This document shows, in pieces, positions 11,764 through 24,056 of a stretch of 64,000 nt of DNA. The DNA is from Dipteronia dyeriana (Eukaryota; Streptophyta; Magnoliopsida; Sapindales; Sapindaceae): assembly GCA_032871835.1 (NCBI GenBank), contig CM065296.1:50435288-50499287 (forward strand), given 5' to 3'. How positions within the stretch are numbered: the first letter of the stretch is position 1; each line of letters starts with the position of its first letter. The notes under the pieces are model-generated. The model ran no database searches. It was not told where the DNA came from and saw only the letters and a list, made by a program, of their open reading frames with translations. A program made the translations under genes and the position numbers.

Positions 11764-13784
11764 TGTTGGAATCCCGTTCACCGGTCACGCAGCGGAAGTA
11801 GGTTTTAAAATTTTTAATACAGATCGTAAACGATCTGGGACTAGTGAACTTTGGATCATAATTCTTTTTCTGAACTTATACATATAAAAATTATTACAAT
11901 AATAAAATATATGTATATGCAGGAAATTGAAATCAATATAAAGAGAAGAAAATCATACCAACGTTTGGAGGCTCTTTCACTTTACGTTATGCTCCTGTCT
12001 AAATCAATCCTACCAAGGTTTGGATGCTCCTACACTTTACGATATGCTTTTGTCTAAACCACTCGATCCTCCTCACTATCTCCCGGGACTGGTAATTGCA
12101 TGTGGACGTGTTATGATCTCAGGAACTTGAATGGAGGATGTAGAGAAAATACTTGAAGAAACTCTTTCTTCTCAAGAGGAAAAACTTATAACAATTCTAG
12201 TTCTCAAAAATTAAAATAAGATCATTATTTTTTTTATCTTCTTAGTGTACGTTCATTCTAATTACATTTTATGCAATTCCATTTTTTTATGTTCACCAAT
12301 TTGTATCATATACAAATCCTTGTTTTTCCCCATTTGACTTTTTCTCTTTTAAGGAATATATATATATTTCCTTTTTAATTGATATCTTGTTTTGGTCGCT
12401 TTTCAAAGAATATATAACAGATATATATTTCCTCTTTTAAAAGCCTCATAGTATCTTTTTATTTAAAACAAAATCTTTCTTTTATTTTTATTAAAAGACA
12501 CCATCTATTTTGAATTTAAACTATTTAAATTCAAAACTTAAAAATAAAAAAATCATAATATCTTATTTTATTCAAAAACAAATATCAACAAACATCCTCA
12601 TTTAGTGATTAATAACATAATTAAATAATCTCATTATTTAATTTATTTAATCATCATTATTCATTAATTAAATAATATCATTAATCAATTAATTTCCAGA
12701 ATAAATACGTGTCACTTTCGTAACACAATTAATTAGACAATCCAATTAATTAACTATGACCCTTGTTACCTAAATCGATCGGGCTAGCAAGCGGACCTAA
12801 TGGACCCACAGTATTTAGAGCTCCAATAATCATCGGAATCATTAATTAAACTCTTTAATTAATATTCCTTGATTATTAACTCCGGTGTTGCTCCACTAAA
12901 AACCCGAAGCTGCACTCTCTCAACTGCAGACGTTTTTACACAGACCGATACAACTCGGTGTACATCGATATAGCTATTACATATGGTGTGATCCTCCACA
13001 GTAGTTCATAATTAGAGCTGGGTCATAATGTCAGTTATACCCCTAGAATTACTTGTATCATTTAAGTACCTGTTGATTCTCTAATGTAAATAAATCATAT
13101 TTCCTCACGGAATTAGGAGAGCACTCATATTGTCCAAGCCTTGAATCAACCGTTAAGAGAACTACTATCCACTTCTCACAAGAAGGAGTGGATTCCACTT
13201 TTATGTACAAACCTTCCCAGCCACATGCCAAACCGCAATCCCAACATACAGAGTATATTTATCAGGAAATGCATCTGACCTCACCCATTGTACATCAAAG
13301 ACCACGATCTAACCTAAAGGTGTCGATAAGACACTAAGGATTTAGATCACCCATATATAGCCATTATTGGTTGATATATATATGAATCTTATAGGTAAAC
13401 GGATATTGATGAGAGATTCATATAGATCATGGCCCAGTCCTATATGATCACATCATACAAGGTGCCTCAATTCCCATATCTCATATGAATGATTCAGGAT
13501 AGAATCACCGTACATTACGGAATGGATCGCAGCTATAGATCAACCACAAATAAAGTACCCGGCTTTATTTGTTATCTATGGACTCTTTAGATTGCACGTC
13601 GCTTACTGTATCCATCCATATATGACGCTCATATACACAGTTCGAGATTACATCTGGCAATCCATGATGTTAATATGCACAAGTTATAAAATAAACAACA
13701 CAACAAGAATGAATAGAATTTTTTTCTTTTATTTATTTCATAAATCCATTTACAAATTACATCTTTAAGGCATCAACCCCAATA
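11764..13784 (-). repeat. 3' LTR of C (2021 bp)
   Basis: Begins TGTTGGAATCCCG and ends ACCCCAATA (the terminal CA mutated to TA). It matches 20536-20654 joined to 43133-45050. Confidence 0.93.
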
Positions 13785-13800
13785 ATCACCCACCTGCACT
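13785..13800 (-). other. Polypurine tract of C
   Basis: On the minus strand GCAGGTGGGTGAT lies directly before the 3' LTR, the expected place for the plus-strand primer. Confidence 0.6.
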
Positions 13801-13814
13801 AAAGCATGTGAGGA

Positions 13815-14262
13815 ATGTCTCATAACCCTAGACCATCTAGGTGACCTAAAAAAACTTTAGTCGGTAAGGTCTTCGTAAGTGTATCAACATGATTATCTTG
13901 TGTGGCTTTCTTGGTGATGATCACATTCCCTCTCTGCACTATCTCTCTAGTGAGATGATACTTTCTCACCATATGCTTTCATCTTTTGTCGCTTCATGGT
14001 TCTTTGGAATTAGCCACAGCACCATTGTTATCACAATAAAGTGTGATAGGCTTATCCAGATCTGGAACATTTTTCAGATCACTTAAGAACTTACGGAGCC
14101 AAACAGCCTCTTTAACAGCTTCACAAGCGGTTACATATTCGGCTTCCACGGTGGAGTCAGCAATGCAAGATTGCTTGATACTTCTCCACACGATGGCTCC
14201 ACCACCCAGGGAGAATACTGATCTAGATGTGGATTTCCTAGAATCTGTCTGACTGAAAATCA
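13815..14262 (-). pseudogene. RNase H of element C (broken)
   Basis: RNase H degrades the RNA strand of the RNA/DNA hybrid. Readable motifs are GGGAIVWRSIKQSCIADSTVEAEYV, with the catalytic Glu in EAEY, and LYCDNNGAV with the catalytic Asp, between 14263 and 13994. Downstream the C-terminal part is out of frame with stops, down to about 13815. Element D (57398-57900) shows the intact equivalent. Confidence 0.8.
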
Positions 14263-15330
14263 AAATCTGTGTATCCTAACGGGATCAAATCCTGTCTGGA
14301 ATACACTAGCATATAGTCTCTCGTTCTTCGAAGATACTTGAGAATTGTCTTGACAGCCATCCAGTGACCCAATCTTGGGTTCGATTGATATCTACTGACT
14401 ACTCCCACTGCATAGCAGATGTCCGGTCTCGTGCATAACATAGCATACATGAGACTACCTACTGCTGATGCATAAGGTATATGTCTCATATTTTCAACTT
14501 CTTGAGGTGTCTTAGGACACTGTTCCTTAGACAAGTGAACTTCATGCATGTAAGGTAAATTACCTTTCTTAGAGTTTTGCATTGAAAATCGCATAAGAAT
14601 CTTGTAGATATATGATGCTTGGGACAGTGCTATGAGTTTGTTCTTACGATCCCTTATAACTTGGATCCCTAAAATATAACTCACCTCTCCCAAATCTTTC
14701 ATTTGGAATTGGCTAGCCAGCCAGCCAGCCATTTACATCAGACAACACTCTCATATCATTCTCAATAAGTAGGAAATCATCTACGTATAGGACTAAAAAA
14801 ACTACTTTCTTGTCAATGATGCGCTTGTAGACACAAGGCTCATTGACATTTTGCTCGAAGCCATAGGTTTTGATCACATCATCAAACCTAATGTTCCATG
14901 ATCTAGATGCTTACTTAAGTCCATAGATGGACCTTTGCAGCTTGCAAACCTTTTGCTCTTGATCTGGAGACACGAATCCCTCTACTTGCATCATATAGAT
15001 GCTCTCGTCAAGATTGCCATTCAAGAATGCAGTCTTGACGCCCATTTGCCAAATTTCATAATCAAAATAAGCAACAATGGATAAGAGAATCCTAATAGAC
15101 TTAAACATAGCTACTGGCGAGAAGGTCTCTTCATAATCGACCCCCTCTTTCTAGGTATAACCCTTAGCCACTAGCCTTGCTTTGAAGGTATCTACCTTCC
15201 CGCCTACTCCTCTCTTTCTCTTACAGATCCACTTACACCCTATGGGTTTTACCCCATCCGGTAAGTCTACAAGATCCTAGACTGAGTTAGAGTACATGAA
15301 CTGCATCTCGAGATTCATGGCTTTAAGCCA
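14263..15330 (-). pseudogene. Reverse transcriptase of element C (broken)
   Basis: Catalytic YVDD is encoded at 14776-14787. Upstream are GVKTAFLNGNLDESIYMMQ (near 15050) and SIYGLK. Downstream are KDLGEVSYILGIQ and YASAVGSLMYAMLCTRPDICYAVG (14420). A stop separates the piece ending near 14911 from YVDD, and a repeated CAGC stretch near 14720 accompanies a frame change. The N-terminal RT part (15120-15330) is frame-broken but keeps KGYT-like and KWIYKRKR-like readings. Confidence 0.85.
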
Positions 15331-16640
15331 TTCCTCTTTATCAGGATATTTCATTATATTCTTAAATGTCAATGGATCATCCACACTATCAGTATAGACA
15401 ACACTTTATCCCTCACCTATACATAAATAGGGTTCAGGTTGTCTCACAACCCTCTCACTACGTCTAGGTGGCAGTATATCCTGATCAGGAACCATCTGAC
15501 TCTCAGATGTTTGTGGATCAACAACTCTTGATAATGAAGAACTAGTCTCACCAGGCTCCAACTCATTTAATACAATCTTAGAACGAGGTTTATGGTCACT
15601 ATTATAATTTTCCTCAAGAAATGTTGAATTTGTTGATACAAATACTTTGTTATCTTCGGGACTATAGAAGTTTCCACATCTGGTCTCCTTAGAGTATCCT
15701 ACAAACAGACACGTGTGCTGGACACCCCCATATGCGAAAATGTCACAAACTAGCTTTACCACCATTCCACAACTCTAGGGGAGTCTAAGGAACAGATTTG
15801 GATGGCACTACATTTAAAATGTATGCCGCTGTTTGTAACACATATCCCCAGAAGGAATTTGGTAATGATGAGAAACTAATTATAGATCTCACCATTTCCA
15901 TCAGGGTTCTATTTCTTCTTTCAGCTACACCATTTTTTTGAGGTGTACCGGGAGCTATGATTTTGGAAAGTATCCCATGCTCGACCATGAAGTCTTTAAA
16001 CTCTTGGCCAAGGTACTCACCTCCATGATCCGATTGTAGTGACTTGATAGTCCTACCTAATTGTTCTCAACTTCAGCCCCGAAATTCTTTGAACTTTTCA
16101 AATGTTTCCGACTATCATTGCATCAGTTAGACATGTCAGTATCTTAAGTAGTTATCTATAAAGGTGACATAATACTCATAACCACCCCTAACTTTAACAT
16201 TCATCGGTCCATAAATGTCTGTATGTATAAGCTCTAGCGATTCTTTAGCTCTAAACCCTTTTTCAATAAAAGGTCTTTTAGTCAACATACCTTCCAGACA
16301 AGATTCGCAGACAGGTAAGGTGTCAACCTTTAACTCACTTAAAGGTCCGCTTTTTACTAGTCTGTCTATCCGGTCAAGGTTGATATGACTAAGCCTTAGA
16401 TGCCAGAGATACTTGTCATTATCTAGAGAAATCTTATGTCGTTTAGTTTTTGGTTTTTCAACCTTAAACATTTCGGTGTTGAGCAGTGTAGTATGTATTA
16501 ACGGTCTTAACACATACAAATTGTTTTCATTAATTCCTGAACAAATATTTAGACCATTCTTTCCAATAATAACAGACTTATTATTAAAAGAAAGTGAATA
16601 TTTTAGTTCTAACAACTAAGAAATGGAGATCAAATTCCGT
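15331..16640 (-). pseudogene. Integrase of element C (broken)
   Basis: The zinc-binding GAG-pre-integrase part (WHLRLSHINLDRIDRL ... CESCLEG) reads at about 16450-16290. The catalytic core has Asp in HTDIYGPM (near 16210), Asp in SDHGGEY (near 16025) and Glu in [10 protein letters not shown] (near 15920), so all three catalytic residues are still encoded. Stops and frameshifts near 16130, 16080 and 15785 break the frame. The C-terminal part runs to about 15406 with PPRRSERVVRQPE. Confidence 0.85.
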
Positions 16641-16860
16641 GTAATCTAGAAATATAAAATACATTGTCTGACAATATATAATTATTACAAAAATGTAATC
16701 TAATTACGCCCACTGCTCGTGTCGACACGACATCCCTTGACCCCACACGTATAGAGAAGGCTTGCTCCTTTAGCTATGTCTAAGGATCAGTCCATTGTAA
16801 AGAAGAACAAACATAGTTAGTGGCCCCCGAATCAACTATCCAGGGTGAAGAATCATCTTC
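16641..16860 (-). pseudogene. Protease region of element C
   Basis: The active-site DSGA is encoded at 16822-16833 (WIVDSGATNYVCSS). Downstream toward integrase the frame is lost at about 16780. It is colinear with 1400-1640 in A. Confidence 0.75.
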
Positions 16861-18822
16861 CACTAAACATGACTCAAGAACAAGTAAATCATATTTACCT
16901 TTCCTGGATTTCTTCTTTCCTTGTGTTTTCTTGGGTTTGAGCTTACCCTTTGCCTTCCCAGCAAACCTCTTCCTCTTCTTATTATTGGAGGAAGATGGTT
17001 CGGCAACACTTGCCTCATCGGTCTTGCCCTTGCAGTCCTTCGTCAAGGACTCAATGGTAGTTAGCTCATTAAGCAACTGTATGAGACTGAACCTTAACTT
17101 GTCCATCTCGTAGTTACTCTTAAACTGATGGAAACTCTTTGTAAGAGTCATCAATATGATACTAACTTGACTGAGTTCGCCAATGGCCCTTCTGTTGACT
17201 TATGCCGTGTTGAAGTAAGACATCATTCTCAGGACATGGGAGTGAGCATAGCGGAACGATCAGCTTCGTGTCGCTTTTACTCGGAGGGCTGCCCAAACAT
17301 AGCTTGCAATGACTCCATGATTTCGAATGCTAGAGTCATTGCTTCATGCTTTGTGACAAGCACGTCTGTCATAGAAGCCAACAGATATATTCGGGTCTTC
17401 TAATCAGATGAGACCCATCGCTCGTATGTCTCACGAACAGTTCATGTGGCATTGGCAGTAGGCACTGGAGGACATTCCTCCGTAAGCACATGTTGGAACC
17501 CCGTTCACCGGTTACACAGCGGAACTAGGTTTTAATATTTTAATACATATCATAATCTGTATCTGGGACCAGTGAACTTGTGATCGTAATTATTTTTCGG
17601 AACTAAAACATACAATATGTAAACACAGGAAATTGAAATTGAAATTGATATAATCAGAAGAAGAAAATCTTACCAACGTTTGGAGGCTTCTTCACTTTAC
17701 GATATGGCTACAAGGGCACCTAATGGACCCATAGTTTTTTGAGCTCCAATAATCCTCGGAATCATTAATTAAACTCTTTAATTAATATTCTTTGATTATT
17801 TACTCTGGTGTTACTCCACTAAAAATCCGAAGCTGTACTCTTTCAACTGTAGACGATTTTACACAGACCGATATAACTCGGTGTCCATCGATATAGCTAT
17901 TACACATGGTGTGATCCTCCATAATAGTTCATAATTAGAGCAGGATCATAATGTCCGTTAAACCCCTCTAATTACATATATCCTTTAAGTACTGTTGATT
18001 CTCCAATGGATAATAAATCCTATTTCCTCACGGAATTAGAAGAGCGTTCATATTGTCCAAGCCCTGAATCAACCCTTAAGGGAACTATCGTCTACTTCTC
18101 ACAAGAATGAGTGGATACCACTATTGTGTACAAACCTTCCCAACCACAAGCCAAACCGCAATCCCAACATACGGAGCATATTGCTCGGGAACTGCATCCG
18201 ATCTCACCCATGGTATATCAAAGAGCACGATCTCAGCTGAAGGAGTCGATAAGACACTCAGGGTTAAGATCACCCACATATAGTCATCACTAGTTGATAT
18301 ATATGAATTTCATCAGTAAACGGATCTTGGTGAGAGATTCATATAGATCATAACCCAGTCTTATATGATCACATCATACAAGGTGCCTCCATTCCCATTT
18401 CTCATATGAATGATTCAGGATAGAATCACCGTACATTTTGGAATGGACCGCAGTTATAGATTAACCACAAATAAAGTACCCAGCTTTATTTGCTATCTAT
18501 GGACTCTTTAGATTGCACGTCTCTTATTGTATCCATCCGTATATAACACTCATATACACAGTTCGAGATTACATCCGGCAATCTTGGATGTTAAATATAT
18601 GCACAAGTTATAAAATTAATAACACAACATGAATGAATTGAACTTTTCCTTTTATTTATTTCATAAATCCATTTACAAATTACATTTTTAGGGCATAAAC
18701 CCCAACAACACAAACATGAGGTCTTTGGTGACCAATATTTCATTAATGTTAAGTTTCCACTTAGTGTAGTTATCACCCGTTAATTTATCGTTTACGAGAA
18801 TTCGAAGTATTGCAGAAGACAT
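16861..18822 (-). pseudogene. gag of element C, interrupted by a solo LTR
   Basis: The ATG at 18822 (minus) starts gag. LTGDNYTKWKLNI follows after a frame change, and the frame is cut at about 18708 by the solo LTR (17491-18707). It resumes at 17490 with the TEECPP-type motif (lost Cys codon context) and runs to a lysine-rich tail (KKRKRFAGKAKGK) and then protease. Several further frameshifts lie between 17130 and 17400. Element A shows the same gag without the inserted LTR. Confidence 0.85.
17491..18707 (-). mobile_element. Solo LTR of the C family inside C's gag
   Basis: Begins TGTTGGAACCCC and ends CCCCAACA, matching C's LTRs. It has a single internal deletion of about 740 bp (joined near 17707) relative to 12040-12780. 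Flanks are GCACA (17486-17490) and ACACA (18708-18712), one mismatch from a 5-bp duplication. Comparison with A (640-650) shows the uninterrupted gag site. Confidence 0.92.
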
Positions 18823-20521
18823 GATTGCTGAAATAAATAATACATTCATTCAGTCAATTATTTAGAACAAATGCGAGTGCTTTGGCATAAATTTAAACAT
18901 GATGCATGAACATGTTTACGAACTAGAACTACCCTAAAACTAGTTACTATACCATGACAATCCAACATACCACAAAGAAGTGCCACCTTAGGGTCGGTAA
19001 AGTCTTTGCATGTTGGACCGAGACATTCTCAATTAAATGATATTCTAGAATAACTTTTATTCCATATCATTCAATTATCGTTTATTCAGTCAGGTATTTA
19101 ATTAACAAACTTAATCAAAACCTTCGTGAGTGTAACCCGCCATTTTAGATCTCACGAGCTTAACTCGAGAATTACTGCCTTAGGGTCGATCAATCCTGAA
19201 ATACTCTAAGAAATCCTATCCGTGAGGAAGTCAACCTTGGTATTGACCTTTGTGAAAACCCTCCTTAGGGAGGACGAAAGCAAAGCCGTCACGAGGCCCT
19301 ACTCGGATCTCACGGTGTTGAACTAATGATTGAAATCGCGGGATATATATGTCATATATGCCTCTCCCACTCATTATTTTAAAATTAAGGGTTTCTATTA
19401 TCCGTTAATGCACTTTGACTCTACAAGACCAAACGGCTAACTTTAATCAAGTTATCTAGCGCATTAACTAGTTCATTATTAGAAACAAATTCTAATTAAC
19501 TAATAAATTATTTATGATTTTTAACTACTAAAAATCTAATATATTAGTGAATAATCTAAGGTTTTGTAAACTATTTACTAAGGTCAGATTATTATGTTAG
19601 TGTTTACCAAGTTTTAACTATTAAAACTTTAACACTTTATTTGGTTCAATTATTATTAGGTAATTAATCAAATTAATCCTAATTACAATAATAAATGACC
19701 CTCTTAATCTAACTTATTAAACACGTTAATAACTAGATTAATATTTAATGAAAATAACAAAGTTTTTTCCATTAAAAAACTAATCTCATTTTCATAGCAA
19801 ATTATGTATTTACCCATCTTAATCACATAAAATAATACATAAAAAATTGGGTTATGATGCATGTATGACATATCAAATATATTTGTGTAGACACATCTAA
19901 TCTAAATAACATACGTATGCATGACAATGCTTTTATTATCACATAATATAAAGCATACATAAATTGACCGAGTACTGTAGATTATTTAACCTAAAAAATA
20001 GAATCTAAAATTACAAAAATACCCCTAAGGCATTCCTTGGTCTTTTTGTAATTTCCGAGTCTTTCAATCTCTTCAAGTCACTCTGATTCATCTTATGAAT
20101 CCAAAACGGGAAATCTGCACGGAACGCACTAGGCAACACTTGTCAACGGAGCCATGCTAGACATTATGAACAATGCCCGTGAACAGTGCATGAACAGTAC
20201 CGCGTGAACAGTATCCGTGAATAGTGTCCAGTGAACAGTATCGTCGTCGCGTGCGTTTCCAGTTCTTCATTTACAGGTTACAATTTTTTATTTATTTACA
20301 ATACAATAACAATAAAAATATAAATATAAAAAAATAAAAAAATAAAAAAATTATACAACCTATAAACCCTAAATCCACAGTACCATAAAAATTTACGATC
20401 AACCATGTTTAAATTAAACAATTTAATTTACATACAAAAACATACAGTCAATTTAAACTGTGTCTACACAATCATACATACAGGAGCATCAAAAACAATT
20501 TTCTGTTCCTGAAAAAAAATA
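18823..20521 (-). other. Untranslated leader of element C
   Basis: Non-coding. The part 18823-19360 matches the leader of A. The rest, to the primer site, is AT-rich with A-rich runs near 20330. Confidence 0.7.
20178..20242 (+). repeat. Short tandem GTGAACAGT motif
   Basis: Five imperfect copies of about 12 bp (GTGAACAGTA, TGAACAGTAC, GTGAATAGTG and similar) lie in C's leader. Confidence 0.7.
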
Positions 20522-20533
20522 GCTTTCATACCA
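20522..20533 (-). other. Primer-binding site of C
   Basis: On the minus strand TGGTATGAAAGC lies two bases from the LTR end. It differs at two positions from TGGTATCAGAGC, the site for initiator tRNA-Met used by many plant copia elements. Confidence 0.7.
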
Positions 20534-20535
20534 AT

Positions 20536-20654
20536 TGTTGGAACTCCGTTCACCGGTCACGCAGCGAAAGTAGGTTTTAAAATTTTTAATATAGATCGTA
20601 AACGATCAGGGACCAGTGAACTTCAGATCATAATTCGTTTTTGGAACTTATACA
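20536..20654 (-). repeat. 5' LTR of C, outer-left piece
   Basis: TGTTGGAACTCC onward matches the start of 11764-13784. The last five bases (ATACA, 20650-20654) are the target duplication of element G. Confidence 0.93.
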
Positions 20655-20712
20655 CGTTGACATCGATTTCTGGATGTATGAGAAAAGCCAACAAGATTTG
20701 GATTTTAGTTGT
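20655..20712 (-). repeat. 3' LTR of G, first 58 bp
   Basis: CGTTGACATCG (normally TGTTGAC) through TTTTAGTTGT matches the reverse complement of H's LTR end. GTTGT at 20708-20712 is the target duplication of H. Confidence 0.88.
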
Positions 20713-20872
20713 TGTCGTATGTAAATTTTACCAAACGTACACGTCATCGACAAAGAAGATAAAATTGCCAGGTGGACGTCCAAATAGGCATTCAAAAAAA
20801 ACCCTACAAGACATCAACAAAGAAGAAAGGCCCGAGTAAACAAGTATTGAACAAAACCTACTTGGGGTCAAC

Positions 20873-20954
20873 TGACGTCATATACTACTCGGGATCAGTT
20901 AATGATACTCGTGGCTAGTTGATGAAATTTTCTACTCGGTATCAGATGACGTCA
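20873..20954 (+). promoter_or_regulatory. Paired TGACGTCA sites in H 5' LTR
   Basis: The 8-bp palindrome TGACGTCA, a bZIP (TGA/C-box type) core, occurs at 20873-20880 and 20947-20954 within repeated ACTCGG-type phrases. Both LTRs of G have the pair too (32570 and 32644; 42890 and 42964). H's 3' LTR has lost both. Confidence 0.5.
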
Positions 20955-21327
20955 TTCGGGACTAGCTGATAACGTGTCCTACTCGGTACGAACATGAAGA
21001 AAACTGAATAAAAAGCCCAGCGAGTAGCTCACACGAATCGAGTCATTAACACACGCGAAGATATCCATATCAGAGAGGAATTCCAAGAAGAACAGAATAT
21101 CAAGCAGAAAGGGTTCCTAATCAGGCAATAATTTTATTTCTTCAAAAAGACTACGGTCTTATAAGAAAATAAGTCCTAACTTGACTGAATCACTAGAGTT
21201 CCATTTGATCTCAATACAAGTCTCTGAAATAGGAAAGAAGACAGTCTACTTCAGACAAGTAACCAAACATAATTAAATACAAAGATCTTTTATTACTTGT
21301 ACAAAGAAGATTAGGGTTCTATGGACA

Positions 21328-21335
21328 TATAAATA
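21328..21335 (+). promoter_or_regulatory. TATA box in H 5' LTR
   Basis: TATAAATA is followed by GACCCATAATCT. It is conserved at 31686-31693 in the 3' LTR, and the core recurs in the LTRs of B and F. Confidence 0.6.
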
Positions 21336-21623
21336 GACCCATAATCTCGTCACAAAATATAGTAGGGAATATACAGAAATCATAAAGAAAAATACAGAAA
21401 GAAGAAAGAGAGATCGAGAATTGTAATTATTTTATTCATAGTGGATTTTGGCTTGGTTGATCATTCAACCACCCAAGGACGTTTCTCCGGTCATCAGAGT
21501 TTTACCAGGTAAAAACTTGCGTCCGATTACTTTCTCTTTCTCCTTCTCTTTCTCTTTGAAATCACAGCTAAAATCCAAACCTTGTTGGCTTTTCTCATTC
21601 AACCACAAATCGACCTCAACAAT

Positions 21624-21642
21624 TGGAGCTAGAAGGAGGGGC
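21624..21642 (+). other. Primer-binding site of H
   Basis: TGGAGCTAGAAGGAGGGGC starts two bases after the LTR. The tRNA is not assigned with confidence. Confidence 0.65.
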
Positions 21643-21668
21643 ATGAACCTCCGATTTAATTAAAGGTA

Positions 21669-23410
21669 ATGGCAAGAAGCAGAAGCAGTTTTGGAGATGT
21701 CCAAAAATCTCCAGATAACTTCTATGTTGGCAGTAGCTCGCGAGATCTCACTGTAACCATGGAGAACCAACTAATATCCATGGCGAGGATCCAGCAAGTT
21801 CCTCCAACCAACAAAGACTTGACACAGCACTTCCGAGAGGCGTTGCAATAGTTGGTGGCAGATGCAGCAAAGGAAGGAGTTGATCTACTGACTGCAGAAG
21901 AAGCACAACCTCCTAAACTCCCACCTGCTAGGCTTTGTTCGGTTGTAGTAGGGCCAGAACTAAATGCACTGGAAGCCAGAAGGAACTCTGCTCCAATTAA
22001 TCAGGCTGGACGTGAAACACCCGAAGAAGAACGACCACACCAAAAGCAGAACCATAATCAGACAGCCAATGCTAGACACCGCAAACAATACCGGTACAGG
22101 GATCTGTCGTCATCAGAAGATAGCGATAGGCACCATCGCAAGCGTCATCATAAAACCATATGAGAAACTCAGCATCAAAGTGAAGAGCCAGAGAGAGGAA
22201 TGACAATCACCCAGCGGTTTAACCATCATGGAAGTCCGGTGGGAGATAGAGTTGTCTTAATTCAGAGCCTAACTCGAGAAGTCGAGAATAATAGGCGTCA
22301 AATGGATGCACTGATCAGACGTTATGGGTACAACGATTTATCTGACAAAGATTCTTACAGTCCATTCACCAGGGAAATCTTACGGATTTCATTCCCAGAA
22401 AGGTTCCGGATGTCGCACGTGGAGCAGTTCAAGAAAGATACAGACCCTAAAGAACACGTCAGACGCTATAAAAGTGTTATGGCCTAGTATGCCCACAACG
22501 ATCCCTTACTATGCCTCAAATTTCCACAAACTCTAGGGGACACGGGCTCAAGATGGTTCGGGAGATTGCCCCCAGCAAGCATCGGAAGCTTCAGTGAACT
22601 AAACAAGAGTTTCTCAAGGCAATTTCTCAGCAACGTTCACAGGAAAAAATTAGTGGCTTACCTTTCTCAGATAAAACAAGGAAAAGATTAGTTGTTTAAG
22701 AAATACCTGGGGAGATTCGGCCAAGCAGTATCAGAAATCGGCAGTACAAACGATGAAGCGATAATTACTGCATTCATCAACAACCTACAGAATGGACGGT
22801 TATCTTTTGACCTGAGAAGAGCTTGTCTGACCAGATATACAGAAATGATGGACATGACGGGAGGATATGCACTAGCCGAATAAGAAGAGTTAGCCACAGG
22901 AGGATGCTACATGCATGGAAGAAAACCCGAAAAGGACGCTGAGTCTAAGGTGCAGAATCAAAAGGGAAAACAAAAAGGAAACAACAAAGAAAAAAGCAAG
23001 GATGAGGGAAAAGAGCGTAATACTGAACAGATCACGGAGAAATTCTGAGGTAGATACGCCAACTACACCCCTCTTCAAAAAAAGCAGGAGGAAATTCTGG
23101 TCATACTGGAAGCAAAGAATCTGGTACAAGAGCCACGACAACAGTCTCAGTTCGCCCGACGGGATACAACCAAATACTACAGATTCCACAAGGAAACCGG
23201 TCATGAGACTTCAAAGTGTTACAAACTCAGAGATTACATAGAAACCCTCATTCGGGAAGGACATCTACAGGATGTAATCTTGAAAAGGGATAAGAAATCA
23301 GAAACAAAGAAAGAGATCAGGGCCGATCACAGCTCTGGTCGAAATCAAAGGGCCAGTCTAGAGGCCAATGAAGTAATACATACAATATTTGGAGGACCAT
23401 CCACTGGGAG
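21669..23410 (+). pseudogene. gag of element H (broken)
   Basis: The ATG at 21669 opens MARSRSSFGDVQK. An in-frame TAG ends the first piece at 21849-21851, and reading resumes at once (LVADAAKEGVDLL). The capsid core is readable at 22340-22900: SPFTREILRISFPERFRM ... DPKEHVRRYKSVMA, then YLGRFGQAVSEIG and FDLRRACLTRYTEMM. The terminal metal-binding-like motif RFHKETGHETSKCYKLRDYIETLIREGH lies at about 23185-23265. Its first Cys is Tyr here (KYYRFHK), whereas B has KYCKFHK. At least four further stops or frameshifts break the gene. Confidence 0.85.
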
Positions 23411-23519
23411 AAGTAACTGAGAGCCAACACAGGAAATCAGAGAAGCAATAGAACCAAGACATAACTTTGACGTGAACTCAGTCGAGCCAGGCCCGAAAAG
23501 GGTAAAGGAAGGATGAGAC

Positions 23520-24056
23520 CCAATAATATTCACAGAAGCAGACTCACAAGGGGTTGATGTTCAACCAAATAATGCCCTGGTCATAAGTGCCCTGATTGGT
23601 CATCGGGAAGTTAGGAGAATCTTGATAGATAATGGAAGTTCGGCAGACATTCTCAATGTAGCCGTCTACGATCAACTCAGGTTGGACCGAAAGGATCTAC
23701 AGCCTTTTCATACTCCACTTAGAGGATTCGAAGGAATTGAGGTCAGGTCACTCGGGACGGCAAAGCTACTGGTAAAGATTGGAGTGGCACCTTGTCAAAG
23801 AACTGTATTGCTCGACTTCATTATGGTAGACTTAAACAACTTGCAGTATAATGCATTGTTGGGTCGACCATTCTTAAATAAAACCAAGGCCGTAACAGCC
23901 ACTTATGCATTGATGATCAAGTTCCTGACCGAACAGGGTATCGGTGTGGTCAAGGGATCCCGAGAGATAGCCCGAAGAGTTAACTTGTCAGTATACAAAG
24001 AAAAAAGTGATGGAGAACAGGTATGCACTATCATGCAGCCGAGTCAGAACAAATAG
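23520..24056 (+). pseudogene. Retropepsin-like protease region of element H
   Basis: The active-site phrase IDNGSSADIL begins at 23625, with the catalytic Asp codon at 23628-23630. Asn after the Asp is normal for plant Tat/Athila gypsy proteases. LLGRPFLNKTKAV near 23850-23890 is the conserved second half (LGRP). From 23622 to 24056 the frame is open for 144 codons and ends in a TAG before RT. Upstream the link to gag is broken by TGA codons near 23420 and 23516. The domain itself looks complete. Confidence 0.85.

Larger units (their letters stand above)
20713..21621 (+). repeat. 5' LTR of H (909 bp)
   Basis: Begins TGTCGTATG and ends GACCTCAACA, followed by the primer site. It contains a pyrimidine-rich CTTTCTC run near 21530. 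Confidence 0.93.

Noticed and set aside
20150..20242. GTGAACAGT repeats as transcription-factor sites
   Set aside because: Only a short local repeat with no conservation to test in A, whose leader lacks this part.
22890..23204. Hydrophobic minus-strand frame resembling a membrane protein
   Set aside because: Antisense of a Lys/Glu-rich gag region, which always gives Phe/Leu-rich frames.
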